A DNA stretch of 29,575 nt. Source: a virus. The stretch is taken from positions 1 to 29,575 of the IMG/VR virus record IMGVR_UViG_3300042914_000877; one strand, given 5' to 3'. Both the position numbers and the translations under genes were made by a program. The notes under the pieces were generated by a model. The model did not search any database. It saw nothing but the letters and a program-made list of their open reading frames with translations, and was not told the DNA's origin. Shown one piece after another: positions 7,873 to 15,330 of the stretch. How positions within the stretch are numbered: the first letter of the stretch is position 1; the number at the start of each line of letters is the position of its first letter.

Positions 7873-10761
7873 TTAAGATAATTTTATTATTTCTATAAAT
7901 GGAATATATCCAGTCGAAGCTACTGTTGAACCATTTCCTGTTGCTTCACGATACCAAGAAGCGGTTATCCAGACAGGTTGCCCAACTACATTTATTGTAG
8001 TCGTTCCGCAATACATTGCTGTATCTGCTGTTCCAGCATTTGCTGCGGTTCTGCATTGAACCAAATACTGATAAACGCTGGGTGCCGTTGTAACAGATGT
8101 GAAATTTTGCAATATTGCAATTCTTAAAAATCTATCGTAGTTATAATTGTCACAATTCAATTTGACATTTATTTGATAAACGCCATTTGAGTCGATTCGG
8201 ATTTTAGAATACCCTTGAGTTGTATCGTGCGTGAAAATTCCTCCGTTATTATAAATAACACTATTAAAAACAAAGAAATTCTCTTGACTGTTTACTATTG
8301 TTTGCGAGGTGCCTTGCTGTACGCGGATTGCACTTGTTGATACATCTGCACCAGTCGCACCAGTTGCACCGACATTGCCTTGTGGTCCGGTTGCTCCAGT
8401 CGCTCCCACATTTCCAGCCACTCCAGTAGCACCAGTTGCCCCAATCTCCCCAACGCCAGTTGCTCCGGTATTCCCCTGAACTCCTGTCGCACCTTGATCC
8501 CCCGCCGCTCCCGTAGCACCAATGTCTCCCGCGATACCTGTAGCACCTGTTTCTCCAATTGCCCCAGTTGCACCCGTGCTTCCTGTGTTGCCAGCAATGC
8601 CCGTTGCTCCAGCTTCGCCTTGGATTCCTGTAGCACCAGTCAATCCAGTTGCTCCATCATTGCCCACAACGCCCGTGGCACCCTGTAGCCCAGTTGCACC
8701 AATATCGCCAGCACTACCAGTCGCGCCTGTTGCTCCAATCGCGCCTTCTGGACCCGTTGCCCCAGTAGCACCAGTATCTCCTGCGATGCCTGTGGCACCA
8801 TCGTTGCCAGCAATACCAGTTGCTCCAATGTCACCCTGTATTCCTGTTGCACCCGTAGCCCCATCTGATCCAGCAACGCCAGTTGCACCCACGCTCCCTT
8901 CTGCGCCTGTTGCTCCTTGCGGTCCCGTTGCGCCGACATCACCCGCAATACCAGTTGCTCCTGTTGCACCAATCTGTCCTTCTGCACCAGTCGCGCCTGT
9001 GAATCCAGTTGCCCCAACGCTACCCGTTGCACCGACATTGCCCTGTGCGCCTGTGGCACCCTGATTTCCTGCGGAAATTACAATAAACAGAACATCTTTG
9101 TTGTTGGGAAAATTTGTGGTTCCAGTTCCGCCACTTGAAACTAAAGATACAGGAATTTCTACATATCCAGTTTGTAGCGTAGGATTAGATGTGACCAACC
9201 ATTTTTGGAAATTATTGCTTTCTGCGGCATCCTGAATAATGAATGTGTCGTTTGCCTTAATTAAGGCGAGGAAAACATCAATATCGTATCCATCTTTATC
9301 GATATGCGAAACATTGATTTGCGTTGAACTAATTTGCGTTGAATTGTTCCACAATAGATAAGTAATATCTGGATCACCACTTGTTGCAGTCGTTTTCGCT
9401 TTGTAATCGTAAAAGCTACTTGACTGCCCCTGCGGACCAACTGGACCAGTTGCGCCAGTTAAACCAGTTGCACCTTCCGCTCCAGTTGCCCCTGCGCCTG
9501 TAGCACCTGTGAGTCCTGTTGCTCCAGTTTCTCCAATAACGCCAGTCGCTCCAATATTTCCATCTGCGCCCGTGGATCCTGTTGCTCCTACATTGCCATC
9601 AATTCCTGTTGCACCTTGTAACCCCGTGGCACCAGCATCACCCTGCGCCCCTGTTGCTCCCGGATTCCCATTCGCACCCGTTGCGCCAGTAGCTCCGCTG
9701 CCCGTGGCACCAGTTAGCCCCGTGGCACCAGTTGGTCCACCAGACGGCCCAGTTGCTCCTTGCGGACCAGCGATCAACGCATTTATGCTGCGGAAACTTA
9801 AATTTAAAGTATCGAAAGAAATCGAATTCGTTCCTGCTGCGCCGCCAGCATTTTGTCTGGCTTTAATTTGAATTGTGTTAGATTGATTTGCAGGAAGTGA
9901 AAAAATACCAGAAATAGTTAGTTCTCTTGCAGTAGTAGTAAAATCTGAACTTCTAACTGTGGTGAACAATCCAACAATTGGATCAACGCCATTTAAAGAA
10001 AGACCAATGTCGATGCCGTTGCCAGTTCCCTCGCCTTTTTCGCAACCGATTGTTGCGATAAATTCATAAAATACAACATTCGGTTTAGATATGACTGTAA
10101 ATGTTCCTGATGCTTGAGAAACATCAGAAGACAATTCGCCAGAAACCAACGCAGCAGACGAAACATTAACCCAAGGCAGCGCACCCGTTCCAGTTCCAAG
10201 AGTAATGTTGGTTGCTGGGGTGTTAAGGAAATATTCTCCATAAATTAGTTCTGCTCCAGCAGGAAGAACTCCACTTGCTCCTGTGGCACCTGTGTTTCCA
10301 GCCGCGCCAGTCGCCCCTGTCGCGCCAATATTGCCAGCAGCACCCGTTGCGCCAGTAGCTCCCGCATTTCCATCCGCGCCTGTTGCTCCCGCGTTTCCAA
10401 CCGCGCCCGTTGCACCTGTTGCTCCAATGTCACCCGCAACGCCAGTTGCTCCAGTAGCTCCAACATTGCCAGCATTTCCCGTAGCTCCAGTTGCACCTAC
10501 ATTACCTTGAGAACCCGTAGCTCCAGTAGCACCAATATTTCCCTGAATTCCTGTCGCGCCCGTGGCTCCAGCCAGACCAGTTGCTCCAGTAAATCCTGTA
10601 GCTCCACTCAAGCCTGTGGCACCAGATAGCCCAGTTGCGCCGCTGCCAGTAGCACCTTGCGGGCCAGTTGCTCCTTGTAGTCCAGTTGCGCCTAAGACGC
10701 CTGTTGAACTACCGCCAACAAAGTCGAGTTTGCCAGTGAACGGATTGAATGTGAGTCCCAT
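7873..10761 (-). CDS. Collagen-like tail fibre 1
   Basis: 962 residues. The N terminus '[16 protein letters not shown]' is a recurrent phage-fibre start. Long Gly-X-Y blocks rich in Gly-Ala-Thr occupy about residues 20-164, 329-445 and 564-805, often with a 12-residue period (GATGATGxxGxx). Two non-collagen inserts interrupt them: a TNF/C1q-like beta domain (about 165-328) and a second domain (446-563). The C-terminal domain (806-962) is again jelly-roll-like and could drive trimerisation and bind the receptor. Several G-X-Y register breaks occur ([15 protein letters not shown]). Pro is rare, so the triple helix must be stabilised otherwise, for example by Thr modification. The start follows CTCCTAATATG. 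Confidence 0.9.
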   Translation of the reverse strand: MGLTFNPFTGKLDFVGGSSTGVLGATGLQGATGPQGATGSGATGLSGATGLSGATGFTGATGLAGATGATGIQGNIGATGATGSQGNVGATGATGNAGNVGATGATGVAGDIGATGATGAVGNAGATGADGNAGATGATGAAGNIGATGATGAAGNTGATGASGVLPAGAELIYGEYFLNTPATNITLGTGTGALPWVNVSSAALVSGELSSDVSQASGTFTVISKPNVVFYEFIATIGCEKGEGTGNGIDIGLSLNGVDPIVGLFTTVRSSDFTTTARELTISGIFSLPANQSNTIQIKARQNAGGAAGTNSISFDTLNLSFRSINALIAGPQGATGPSGGPTGATGLTGATGSGATGATGANGNPGATGAQGDAGATGLQGATGIDGNVGATGSTGADGNIGATGVIGETGATGLTGATGAGATGAEGATGLTGATGPVGPQGQSSSFYDYKAKTTATSGDPDITYLLWNNSTQISSTQINVSHIDKDGYDIDVFLALIKANDTFIIQDAAESNNFQKWLVTSNPTLQTGYVEIPVSLVSSGGTGTTNFPNNKDVLFIVISAGNQGATGAQGNVGATGSVGATGFTGATGAEGQIGATGATGIAGDVGATGPQGATGAEGSVGATGVAGSDGATGATGIQGDIGATGIAGNDGATGIAGDTGATGATGPEGAIGATGATGSAGDIGATGLQGATGVVGNDGATGLTGATGIQGEAGATGIAGNTGSTGATGAIGETGATGIAGDIGATGAAGDQGATGVQGNTGATGVGEIGATGATGVAGNVGATGATGPQGNVGATGATGADVSTSAIRVQQGTSQTIVNSQENFFVFNSVIYNNGGIFTHDTTQGYSKIRIDSNGVYQINVKLNCDNYNYDRFLRIAILQNFTSVTTAPSVYQYLVQCRTAANAGTADTAMYCGTTTINVVGQPVWITASWYREATGNGSTVASTGYIPFIEIIKLS

Positions 10762-10762
10762 A

Positions 10763-11023
10763 TTAGGAGATTGTTACATTAACGAGTCTTTCGTCGTTGG
10801 TTGTGGGGGGTTGAACAGAGTAGGTAAGGGTAAGTGTGGCAACTGGATTTCCACCACTTGAAAATACTACAGTTTCAATGTTATTGGTTGCCCCGTAGTA
10901 TGTGATGTCAATCTCGTCGTATTCTGGGATTTGGAACCCTTGGATTGCATTGAGTTGCTGAAGGATTCCCCAGTTCTGCACATCAGGTGTGCTTTCCTTA
11001 AAGCAGTTTTCGCTTAGTGCCAT
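10763..11023 (-). CDS. Small phage structural protein
   Basis: 86 residues. It contains '[20 protein letters not shown]', then '[19 protein letters not shown]', a pattern found in small proteins near fibre genes of many tailed phages: an acidic Tyr-rich strand, then a Gly turn and two strands. The stop is one base from the start of collagen-like fibre 1, so the two are likely co-translated. The upstream gap (11024-11084) contains a dispersed palindrome. A role in fibre attachment or as a minor virion protein is possible; no function is established that I know of. Confidence 0.7.
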   Translation of the reverse strand: MALSENCFKESTPDVQNWGILQQLNAIQGFQIPEYDEIDITYYGATNNIETVVFSSGGNPVATLTLTYSVQPPTTNDERLVNVTIS

Positions 11024-11069
11024 AATTTTAAATTGTATGTGCGGTGGAGGATTGAACTCCCTCGTGGGT

Positions 11070-11083
11070 TATCGTTACCGATA
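11070..11083. repeat. Dispersed palindrome, copy 4 (TATCGTTACCGATA)
   Basis: It sits in the gap directly after the stop (11085) of the 88-residue protein. One centre base deviates from the symmetric form. Confidence 0.8.
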
Positions 11084-11084
11084 A

Positions 11085-11351
11085 TTAGGGGGCCAAGACT
11101 TCAGCAATGATGTCATTGAGTTGCTCCCATTGCTGCGGTTCAGTAAGCTGGACAAAGCATTGCTGTGTAATGTAGCCAGTATTTCCTAGATACTCATTCA
11201 GTGCTTGATAGAACTGATAGGCTTGCTCGGAAGAATTCATAGCTGAATAACATCCAAGCGTAACTGGGGTATATCCACTTACCAATCCAGAGATGGTGAG
11301 TAGAATGTTATATGTCCAATTTGCTGGTGGTGTGTCTGTGAAACAAGCCAT
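11085..11351 (-). CDS. Small structural-operon protein, 88 residues
   Basis: Begins MACFTDTPPANWTYNILLTI and ends 'QLNDIIAEVLAP'. The composition is aromatic/Gln-rich with three Cys; helices are likely in 'SSEQAYQFYQALNEYLG' and the C-terminal part. It lies between the decoration candidate and the fibre module, separated from the former by a strong GC hairpin (11368-11394). I do not recognise the family; a head-tail completion or minor virion protein would fit its position. The start lacks a Shine-Dalgarno sequence (AAATCTATG). Confidence 0.65.
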   Translation of the reverse strand: MACFTDTPPANWTYNILLTISGLVSGYTPVTLGCYSAMNSSEQAYQFYQALNEYLGNTGYITQQCFVQLTEPQQWEQLNDIIAEVLAP

Positions 11352-11367
11352 AGATTTGTTCTGGTTT

Positions 11368-11394
11368 GGGCGGGAGATTTTGTGCCTCCCGCCC
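11368..11394 (-). other. Intercistronic GC-rich hairpin
   Basis: GGGCGGGAG (11368-11376) pairs perfectly with CTCCCGCCC (11386-11394), a 9-bp stem with a 9-nt loop, between the decoration candidate and the next gene. On the transcribed (minus) strand it is followed by AAACC, not by a U-tract, so it is probably an mRNA-stabilising or partial-termination element, not a full terminator. Confidence 0.7.
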
Positions 11395-11401
11395 GATTGG
11401 A

Positions 11402-12016
11402 TTAATAGTAGATGCCAACGACATACGCGTTGACATACAGCGCACCAACGCGACCAGCGGTATCGGCTCCATTGGCGACATTAGGGCCAGCATTCACATA
11501 GGTGAAGGTGTCCGAGTCAACCACTGTGACAACAGCGTCCACATCGTTGAAGGATGTGTCAGTCATGCTGGCAATCGTGATCGTGTCTCCAGTGGTGAAC
11601 CCGTGCGCGGCGGCGGTGTTGATTGTGGCAACACCATTCGTGCGGGAGCGGGAGGCTGTGGCTTGACCCTCACCTACTGTAGACTTGAGGAGACGGAGCT
11701 TCCGTGTTCCGGTGATCGTGCGGGGATTCGCAACGAGCGTCATCGGATTGAAGGTGTCTTCATTGTCCAAAGCATCGGTAATGGTCAACGATGAGGTGAT
11801 GTTTTCACCAGTTGTTCCAGTATCAGCCACAACAATCGGGTCGATAGCAGTGGTGCCGCGCGCGTAAGCGATTTCGAGGACAATACTAGTCGGGAAAAAC
11901 TTGGTGTCCTGATCATTCAGAACAAGCAAGTCTGCGTTTCCAGTGGCGAGCATGTTTACCGGAGTGGGACCAAACAGGTTCACTCGGTCATAAGCAAGAG
12001 GTCTACGATTTGACAT
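11402..12016 (-). CDS. Candidate head decoration / minor capsid protein with Ig-like insert
   Basis: 204 residues immediately downstream of the major capsid gene, the usual place for a decoration protein. Residues about 1-115 and the C terminus ('GALYVNAYVVGIYY') form one beta-rich domain. Between them (about 118-190) lies a widespread phage/bacterial surface module: 'TNGVATINTAAAHGFTTGD', 'TITIASMTDTSFNDVDAVV' and 'DSDTFTYVNAGPNVA'. Such modules are often found on exposed capsid or tail surfaces and may bind host or environmental polymers. The gene is more GC-rich than the fibre genes and resembles the capsid gene. The start context is TAATAATATG. Confidence 0.75.
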   Translation of the reverse strand: MSNRRPLAYDRVNLFGPTPVNMLATGNADLLVLNDQDTKFFPTSIVLEIAYARGTTAIDPIVVADTGTTGENITSSLTITDALDNEDTFNPMTLVANPRTITGTRKLRLLKSTVGEGQATASRSRTNGVATINTAAAHGFTTGDTITIASMTDTSFNDVDAVVTVVDSDTFTYVNAGPNVANGADTAGRVGALYVNAYVVGIYY

Positions 12017-12043
12017 ATTATTAGGTATTTAAGTTTTGGTTGC

Positions 12044-12071
12044 GGGGGAGGGTCAGTTTTAACCCTCCCCC
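12044..12071 (-). other. Intercistronic hairpin after the major capsid gene
   Basis: GGGGGAGGGT (12044-12053) pairs with ACCCTCCCCC (12062-12071), a 10-bp stem with an 8-nt loop. It is 7 bp beyond the capsid stop codon. In the transcribed (minus) direction the following bases are GCAACCAAAAC, without a U-tract. A 3' stabiliser or leaky terminator that lowers expression of the next genes relative to capsid is plausible. Confidence 0.75.
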
Positions 12072-12078
12072 ATTGTTA

Positions 12079-13479
12079 TTAAGGAACAACGATGTCACCA
12101 ACTCCAGCGCAGGAATAGCAGTCTGCCGTATCTGCGGGCGGGGTGTAGTCATTGAGTTCGCAGCAGGAACCATAGAGGTTCTTGGTCTTTGGCAAGCGAT
12201 GCAGGAAGACATGGATCAGAGTCGGGTCTTTCACCTGTGCCGCGAGACGGAACTGGGCCTGATAGAAGCCCGATTTGCGCCAGCGGTTGCATTCCCAATC
12301 AGGGTTTTTCCAGTCCCAATCACCAGCATAGTTCTGGGTCATTTGTTGGGCCTGTCCATAACCAGTCGAGGAAGGCATCGTCCATTTGACCATCGCCTTG
12401 TTGACCATCGCAACAGAGATTGCGAAGTCGGCATTCTGATAGTCTTTGTTCGGGATGTAGCTGCATCCGTTTTCCTGCACAATTTTGACATAGCGAGGAA
12501 CTCGAACGAGACGCGCCCAAGTTGTGGGATCGCCAGCCGAAAACGCGGACGCAGGCTGATTAGGAGCCTTGTTGAAGCGGGCGGCGTTGATGTCGTATCC
12601 GAAGGCATAATCACCGATAACGCGATTGACTCCCAAGCGGAGGCTGGAGAGGCGGGCGTCGAAGTCGGTGTTAGCATCCCAGTAGCCGTTATTGCGCTTG
12701 GCTTGGAAGTAAAGCGCACGACCAACGCGCGGATCGGGGATCACGATGTCGAGAAGCTGCATGCCAGTCGCCTCGTTGATGTCGAGTCGGAAGGCATCGT
12801 CTTCGTTCTGAAGATCAATAAGCGCATCGTCCAACATGTCGAGGCTGAGATAAGCGATCTTGCCAAGGTCGGCAGGAGCAACTTTCACTCGGACTTCGCA
12901 GAGGTTGTAACCGCTGTCGTTATTGGCATTATGCTCAGGAAGGAACCATGCTTGGTCATCAAGAAGACCACAGTAGACTCCATCATCGGTTGTAAGGCCA
13001 ACCCACTTGTGACCAGCCTGACCAATGTAATTGGCGCGAAGGAACTCTTCGTGGACATTCTGGGTGATGCGGGCATTTGACTCCTCAAACTGGAGAATCT
13101 CTTCGGCGGGGAAGAGGCGATAGAGAAGGCTCTCAACGCAAATCCAGTCGGTGGTCATTTCCTTACGAAGCAACTCGAAAGTGTAGCTTTCGGTACCCGG
13201 CCTCTGGATGACTTCGGGGGCCGAGTCACAAGAATCGGTGTTGCAGTAGGTGTCGTTAATCTTGCGGAAGGGGGTGCAAGGATCGTAGAATCCACGACCA
13301 AAGCGGAAAGCCTTCTGCTCGGTGGTGTGATTGAGGGGCCAAGGTTGCTCCTCGAAACGCTTGAAGTAAACGCTGGAAGTGACGAGTTTTTTCACATACA
13401 GGTCATTAAAGTATTCACGACCTTCGCGAAAAAAGGAGTCAATCTCAGCACAGCTATTGAAATAGAGTTGATCTGACAT
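12079..13479 (-). CDS. Major capsid protein
   Basis: 466 residues. The call rests mainly on context: it follows portal and scaffold, has its own strong promoter and long leader, and precedes a decoration candidate. The sequence fits a large capsid subunit: a short N-terminal helix (EIDSFFREGREYFNDLYVKKL), a long charged spine-like helix region ('LLRKEMTTDWICVESLLYRL', 'EEILQFEESNARITQNVHEE'), and a mixed alpha/beta core. There are over a dozen Cys, including CEL/SCAG near the C terminus (YGSCCELNDY, CYSCAG), unusual for a capsid protein. Codon use is more GC-rich than in the fibre genes, as expected for high expression. I do not see sequence-level identity to a named capsid family. Confidence 0.8.
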   Translation of the reverse strand: MSDQLYFNSCAEIDSFFREGREYFNDLYVKKLVTSSVYFKRFEEQPWPLNHTTEQKAFRFGRGFYDPCTPFRKINDTYCNTDSCDSAPEVIQRPGTESYTFELLRKEMTTDWICVESLLYRLFPAEEILQFEESNARITQNVHEEFLRANYIGQAGHKWVGLTTDDGVYCGLLDDQAWFLPEHNANNDSGYNLCEVRVKVAPADLGKIAYLSLDMLDDALIDLQNEDDAFRLDINEATGMQLLDIVIPDPRVGRALYFQAKRNNGYWDANTDFDARLSSLRLGVNRVIGDYAFGYDINAARFNKAPNQPASAFSAGDPTTWARLVRVPRYVKIVQENGCSYIPNKDYQNADFAISVAMVNKAMVKWTMPSSTGYGQAQQMTQNYAGDWDWKNPDWECNRWRKSGFYQAQFRLAAQVKDPTLIHVFLHRLPKTKNLYGSCCELNDYTPPADTADCYSCAGVGDIVVP

Positions 13480-13680
13480 TTGATTGATTAGTTAGTTGTT
13501 GTTGTTAGTTATCTCGCCCAACAATTCACAGAGGAATGCCAAGCGAGTGCTTGTTTCCTCTGCTGGAATCAACCCAGAGTGCCTTTCGGCTCAGTCCAGT
13601 TATCGTTTGTTTGCGAGATCGATGACTCGCCAGTCTGGGTGCGACTGAATCCCTAATTGCTCACGCTTTCGGATTTCCCT
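13480..13680 (-). promoter_or_regulatory. Structured 5' leader of the major capsid mRNA
   Basis: This is most of the 310-bp gene-free stretch between capsid and scaffold; I see no ORF in it. In the transcribed (minus) direction the leader can form hairpin A (arms 13643-13647/13631-13635) and hairpin B (13626-13630/13613-13617) directly abutting it. Hairpin C has outer arms 13595-13599/13563-13567 with an inner GCC-GAAA-GGC at 13581-13590. Hairpin D has an 8-bp outer stem (13555-13562/13529-13536) and an inner CAAGC/GCTTG stem. The loop of A (TGGGT on the plus strand, 13636-13640) can pair with 13572-13576 inside C. The last 30 nt before the ATG are unstructured AAC/AAT repeats. A regulatory or stability role is inferred. 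Confidence 0.6.
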
Positions 13681-13688
13681 TTTGATGC

Positions 13689-13716
13689 AAAATATCTGTC
13701 TTTAATATTGTGTCAA
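13689..13716 (-). promoter_or_regulatory. Sigma-70-type promoter for the major capsid gene
   Basis: Reading leftwards: TTGACA (13716-13711), a 16-bp spacer, then TATTTT (13694-13689). It lies just downstream of the scaffold terminator, so capsid transcription restarts here. Confidence 0.7.
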
Positions 13717-13724
13717 ACTTTTTT

Positions 13725-13768
13725 TTCAAAAAAATAAAAAGGGGGATGGTTTTGTTCCATCCCCCTTT
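13725..13768 (-). terminator. Rho-independent terminator after scaffold
   Basis: A 12-bp perfect stem (13738-13749 with 13757-13768; GGGGGATGG core) with a 7-nt loop. On the minus strand it is followed by a U-rich run (TTTTTATTTTTTT). It terminates the portal-scaffold transcript 22 bp after the scaffold stop. Confidence 0.9.
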
Positions 13769-13789
13769 CAGCTTGGCTTGGATTTAGGG

Positions 13790-15091
13790 CTATGCGTTTA
13801 CAAGATTGCGGCTTGCTGGCGAGAACTTCGACAGCTTTGCCGCCAGTCCCTCCGATATGCTCATCCTGCGTTGCTGAGACTCGTTTGGCTTCGGATTGCT
13901 ATCTACACGCGATGCTCCTTTTAGAGACTTAATGTAGGAGTCTTTTTCCTTCACCATTTCTTGTAACGCCTTAACCTGTGCTTGCAATTTCTTGTATGCA
14001 CGACCTTGGTTAATAAGTCGGTTCATCTCATCAACTGATGCTTCTTCGTCAGATTGCTGTGTTGCTGAAAGTGCAATAGCATCGTCGCGACTCGTATCGT
14101 ATACGATACCTTTTTCTTTCATGTATGCAGCAATGTCATCAGCGATTGATGACTCTTGATCGACAGCTTCAGCTTGCTTCTTAAAACTATCCCGCCATGT
14201 ATTGATATACTGACTACGGGCTTCTTGCGCCTTGCGCTTTGCCTGCGCCTCTATCTCTTGTTTTGTTTGATTATGGCTTATGAGCGCATTTGCTTCTTTC
14301 TTCAAAGACTCTTCATACTCAATAAACGCAGAATTGAATTGAGTTCTTTCATAATCATCCAATGCACGACCAATTTCCCTAATGAGTTCTTTTTTTGCAT
14401 TAGTCGCCAACTTTCTGCCTTCTTCATTTGTTGCAGAATAAATTGCCATGTTTGCCTGAACCGCTCGTCCAAAAATATCAAGAAGTTCATTATCGTGAGA
14501 AACAATCTCTCTTGCTTGATTAAAAAACTTTACCTTCGGCTCAACATATTGTTTCTGAAAGTCTGGATTCACTGTCAGATCATAGAAATCAAGTTTGCCG
14601 CGTAGTTCTTGAATTTCCCTTGATAGGTTTTGTTCCAGTTCAACCTTCGCTTCGTTTGCCTTATTTAACTGTTCTTGGTAGTGGTTGGCTTCTGCCGTTG
14701 TTTCACTGTTCTTAACAAGTTTCTCCAACTCTTCAATTTTGGTGGTATACTTGGGAATCTCTTCGCTCTTGAACCTTTCCAATTCATCTTTGAGTCGTTT
14801 GTTTTCCTCAATCTGTTTTTGAACGAATCCAGATTTCTTTTTCTCTATTTGTATGAGAGGCTTTTTTTCTTCGTTATCGTTAACGATAGCTTCCTCTTCT
14901 GTATCAGCAGGCGCGACTTCCTCTTGCCTTCCAAGCATTGGATCGCCAACATTTTTTGCGCTTGGAATGCCAGCTTCAGTTTGTTTCTGAGTAAACTTCG
15001 CAATGAAGTCTGCTGTGTTTCCTTTGATGGGAACCGCTTTGGATTTTAGATCGTTAATGATCTCCTCTGTTTCGTTTTTGGTATCGCTCAT
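13790..15091 (-). CDS. Capsid scaffold protein
   Basis: 433 residues, highly charged and helical. The N terminus is acidic (MSDTKNETEEIIND). Residues about 85-185 form a long coiled coil (KKKSGFVQKQIEENKRLKDE, LERFKSEEIPKYTTKIEELE). Middle and later parts are also Lys/Glu/Gln-rich, including 'KLQAQVKALQEMVKEKD', and the C terminus is basic with Ser/Arg (QQRRMSISEGLAAKLSKFSP), as expected for the capsid-binding end. Position between portal and capsid supports the scaffold role: an internal assembly core that leaves or is cleaved. The start overlaps the upstream stop (ATGA). It contains two dispersed palindromes (14095 and 14875), read as IVYD and IVND. No protease domain is visible. Confidence 0.85.
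   Translation of the reverse strand: MSDTKNETEEIINDLKSKAVPIKGNTADFIAKFTQKQTEAGIPSAKNVGDPMLGRQEEVAPADTEEEAIVNDNEEKKPLIQIEKKKSGFVQKQIEENKRLKDELERFKSEEIPKYTTKIEELEKLVKNSETTAEANHYQEQLNKANEAKVELEQNLSREIQELRGKLDFYDLTVNPDFQKQYVEPKVKFFNQAREIVSHDNELLDIFGRAVQANMAIYSATNEEGRKLATNAKKELIREIGRALDDYERTQFNSAFIEYEESLKKEANALISHNQTKQEIEAQAKRKAQEARSQYINTWRDSFKKQAEAVDQESSIADDIAAYMKEKGIVYDTSRDDAIALSATQQSDEEASVDEMNRLINQGRAYKKLQAQVKALQEMVKEKDSYIKSLKGASRVDSNPKPNESQQRRMSISEGLAAKLSKFSPASRNLVNA
14095..14108. repeat. Dispersed palindrome, copy 5 (TATCGTATACGATA)
   Basis: Inside the scaffold gene; perfect symmetry extends to 16 bp (14094-14109). The centre is TATA in place of TTAA, which shows that only the outer half-sites are conserved. 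Read in frame as I-V-Y-D. Confidence 0.8.
14875..14888. repeat. Dispersed palindrome, copy 6 (TATCGTTAACGATA)
   Basis: Perfect copy inside the scaffold gene, in an acidic low-complexity stretch, read as I-V-N-D (EEEAIVNDNEEKK). Confidence 0.85.
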
Positions 15092-15330
15092 AATTCTTGT
15101 AGATCGGGATCGGTAATTGACTCCTCGGTGGTTGTGATTTGTTTTTTACTCTTTTTCAGTGGCTGGGCGGGAGTGTCCTCTCCTATGGTAGAGATACGAT
15201 TGAGCGCATCACGAATTGTATCTATACCGCTTGATGGCTGAGATGTCAGCAATAGGTAGGCTTGGAGTGCGTTCCAATCCTCATGGTTTGCAATGGATGA
15301 GCAAAGGCTTTTTACTTTATTTATATTCAT
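15088..15330 (-). CDS. Small protein between portal and scaffold
   Basis: 80 residues. The N-terminal half is helical ('NKVKSLCSSIANHEDWNALQ', then 'AYLLLTSQ'); the rest is polar, with a basic patch (PLKKSKKQ) and an acidic end (SITDPDLQEL). Its ATG overlaps the portal stop and its stop overlaps the scaffold start, both as ATGA, so all three are tightly coupled. Small proteins at this location in podoviruses are sometimes head-assembly factors. I cannot assign a function. Confidence 0.7.
   Translation of the reverse strand: MNINKVKSLCSSIANHEDWNALQAYLLLTSQPSSGIDTIRDALNRISTIGEDTPAQPLKKSKKQITTTEESITDPDLQEL

Noticed and set aside
8340-9060. Regularly repeated short units that could suggest a CRISPR array
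   Set aside because: The repeats are in-frame, degenerate G-X-Y codons with 9- and 36-bp periods, without constant repeats and unique spacers, and lie inside one continuous reading frame.
8522-9064. Plus-strand frames encoding Pro-Val-Ala-Pro repeats (also near 10283-10861, 21027-21488 and 21696-22145)
   Set aside because: They are mirror images of the Gly-Ala-Thr repeats of the two leftward fibre genes and have no start context or independent function.
11041-11066. tRNA T-arm-like sequence (reverse complement of GGATTGAACTCC) that might be a tRNA 3' end or attP core
   Set aside because: The T-stem has a mismatch, no matching 5' acceptor or anticodon arm lies upstream on the minus strand, and no integrase gene is in the window.
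11781-11792. ATGGTCAACGAT in the decoration candidate gene
   Set aside because: Only the right half-site resembles the palindrome; the left half is ATGG, so the match is not convincing.
12040-13080. Long open frame on the plus strand (346 codons) opposite the capsid gene
   Set aside because: It is antisense to the capsid gene, which has coherent composition, context and promoter. The open frame follows from the capsid gene's GC-rich codon bias; its translation shows no motif.
13563-13599. Hammerhead-type ribozyme in the capsid leader (CTGA...GAAA pieces)
   Set aside because: The conserved CUGANGA core and stem III arrangement are absent; CTGAGCCGAAAGGC is better explained as a GAAA-loop hairpin.
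15050-15061. ATCGTTAATGAT at the start of the scaffold gene
   Set aside because: One change falls in a conserved half-site position and the flanking T/A is missing (GATC...GATC), so it is not counted, although it may be a decayed copy.
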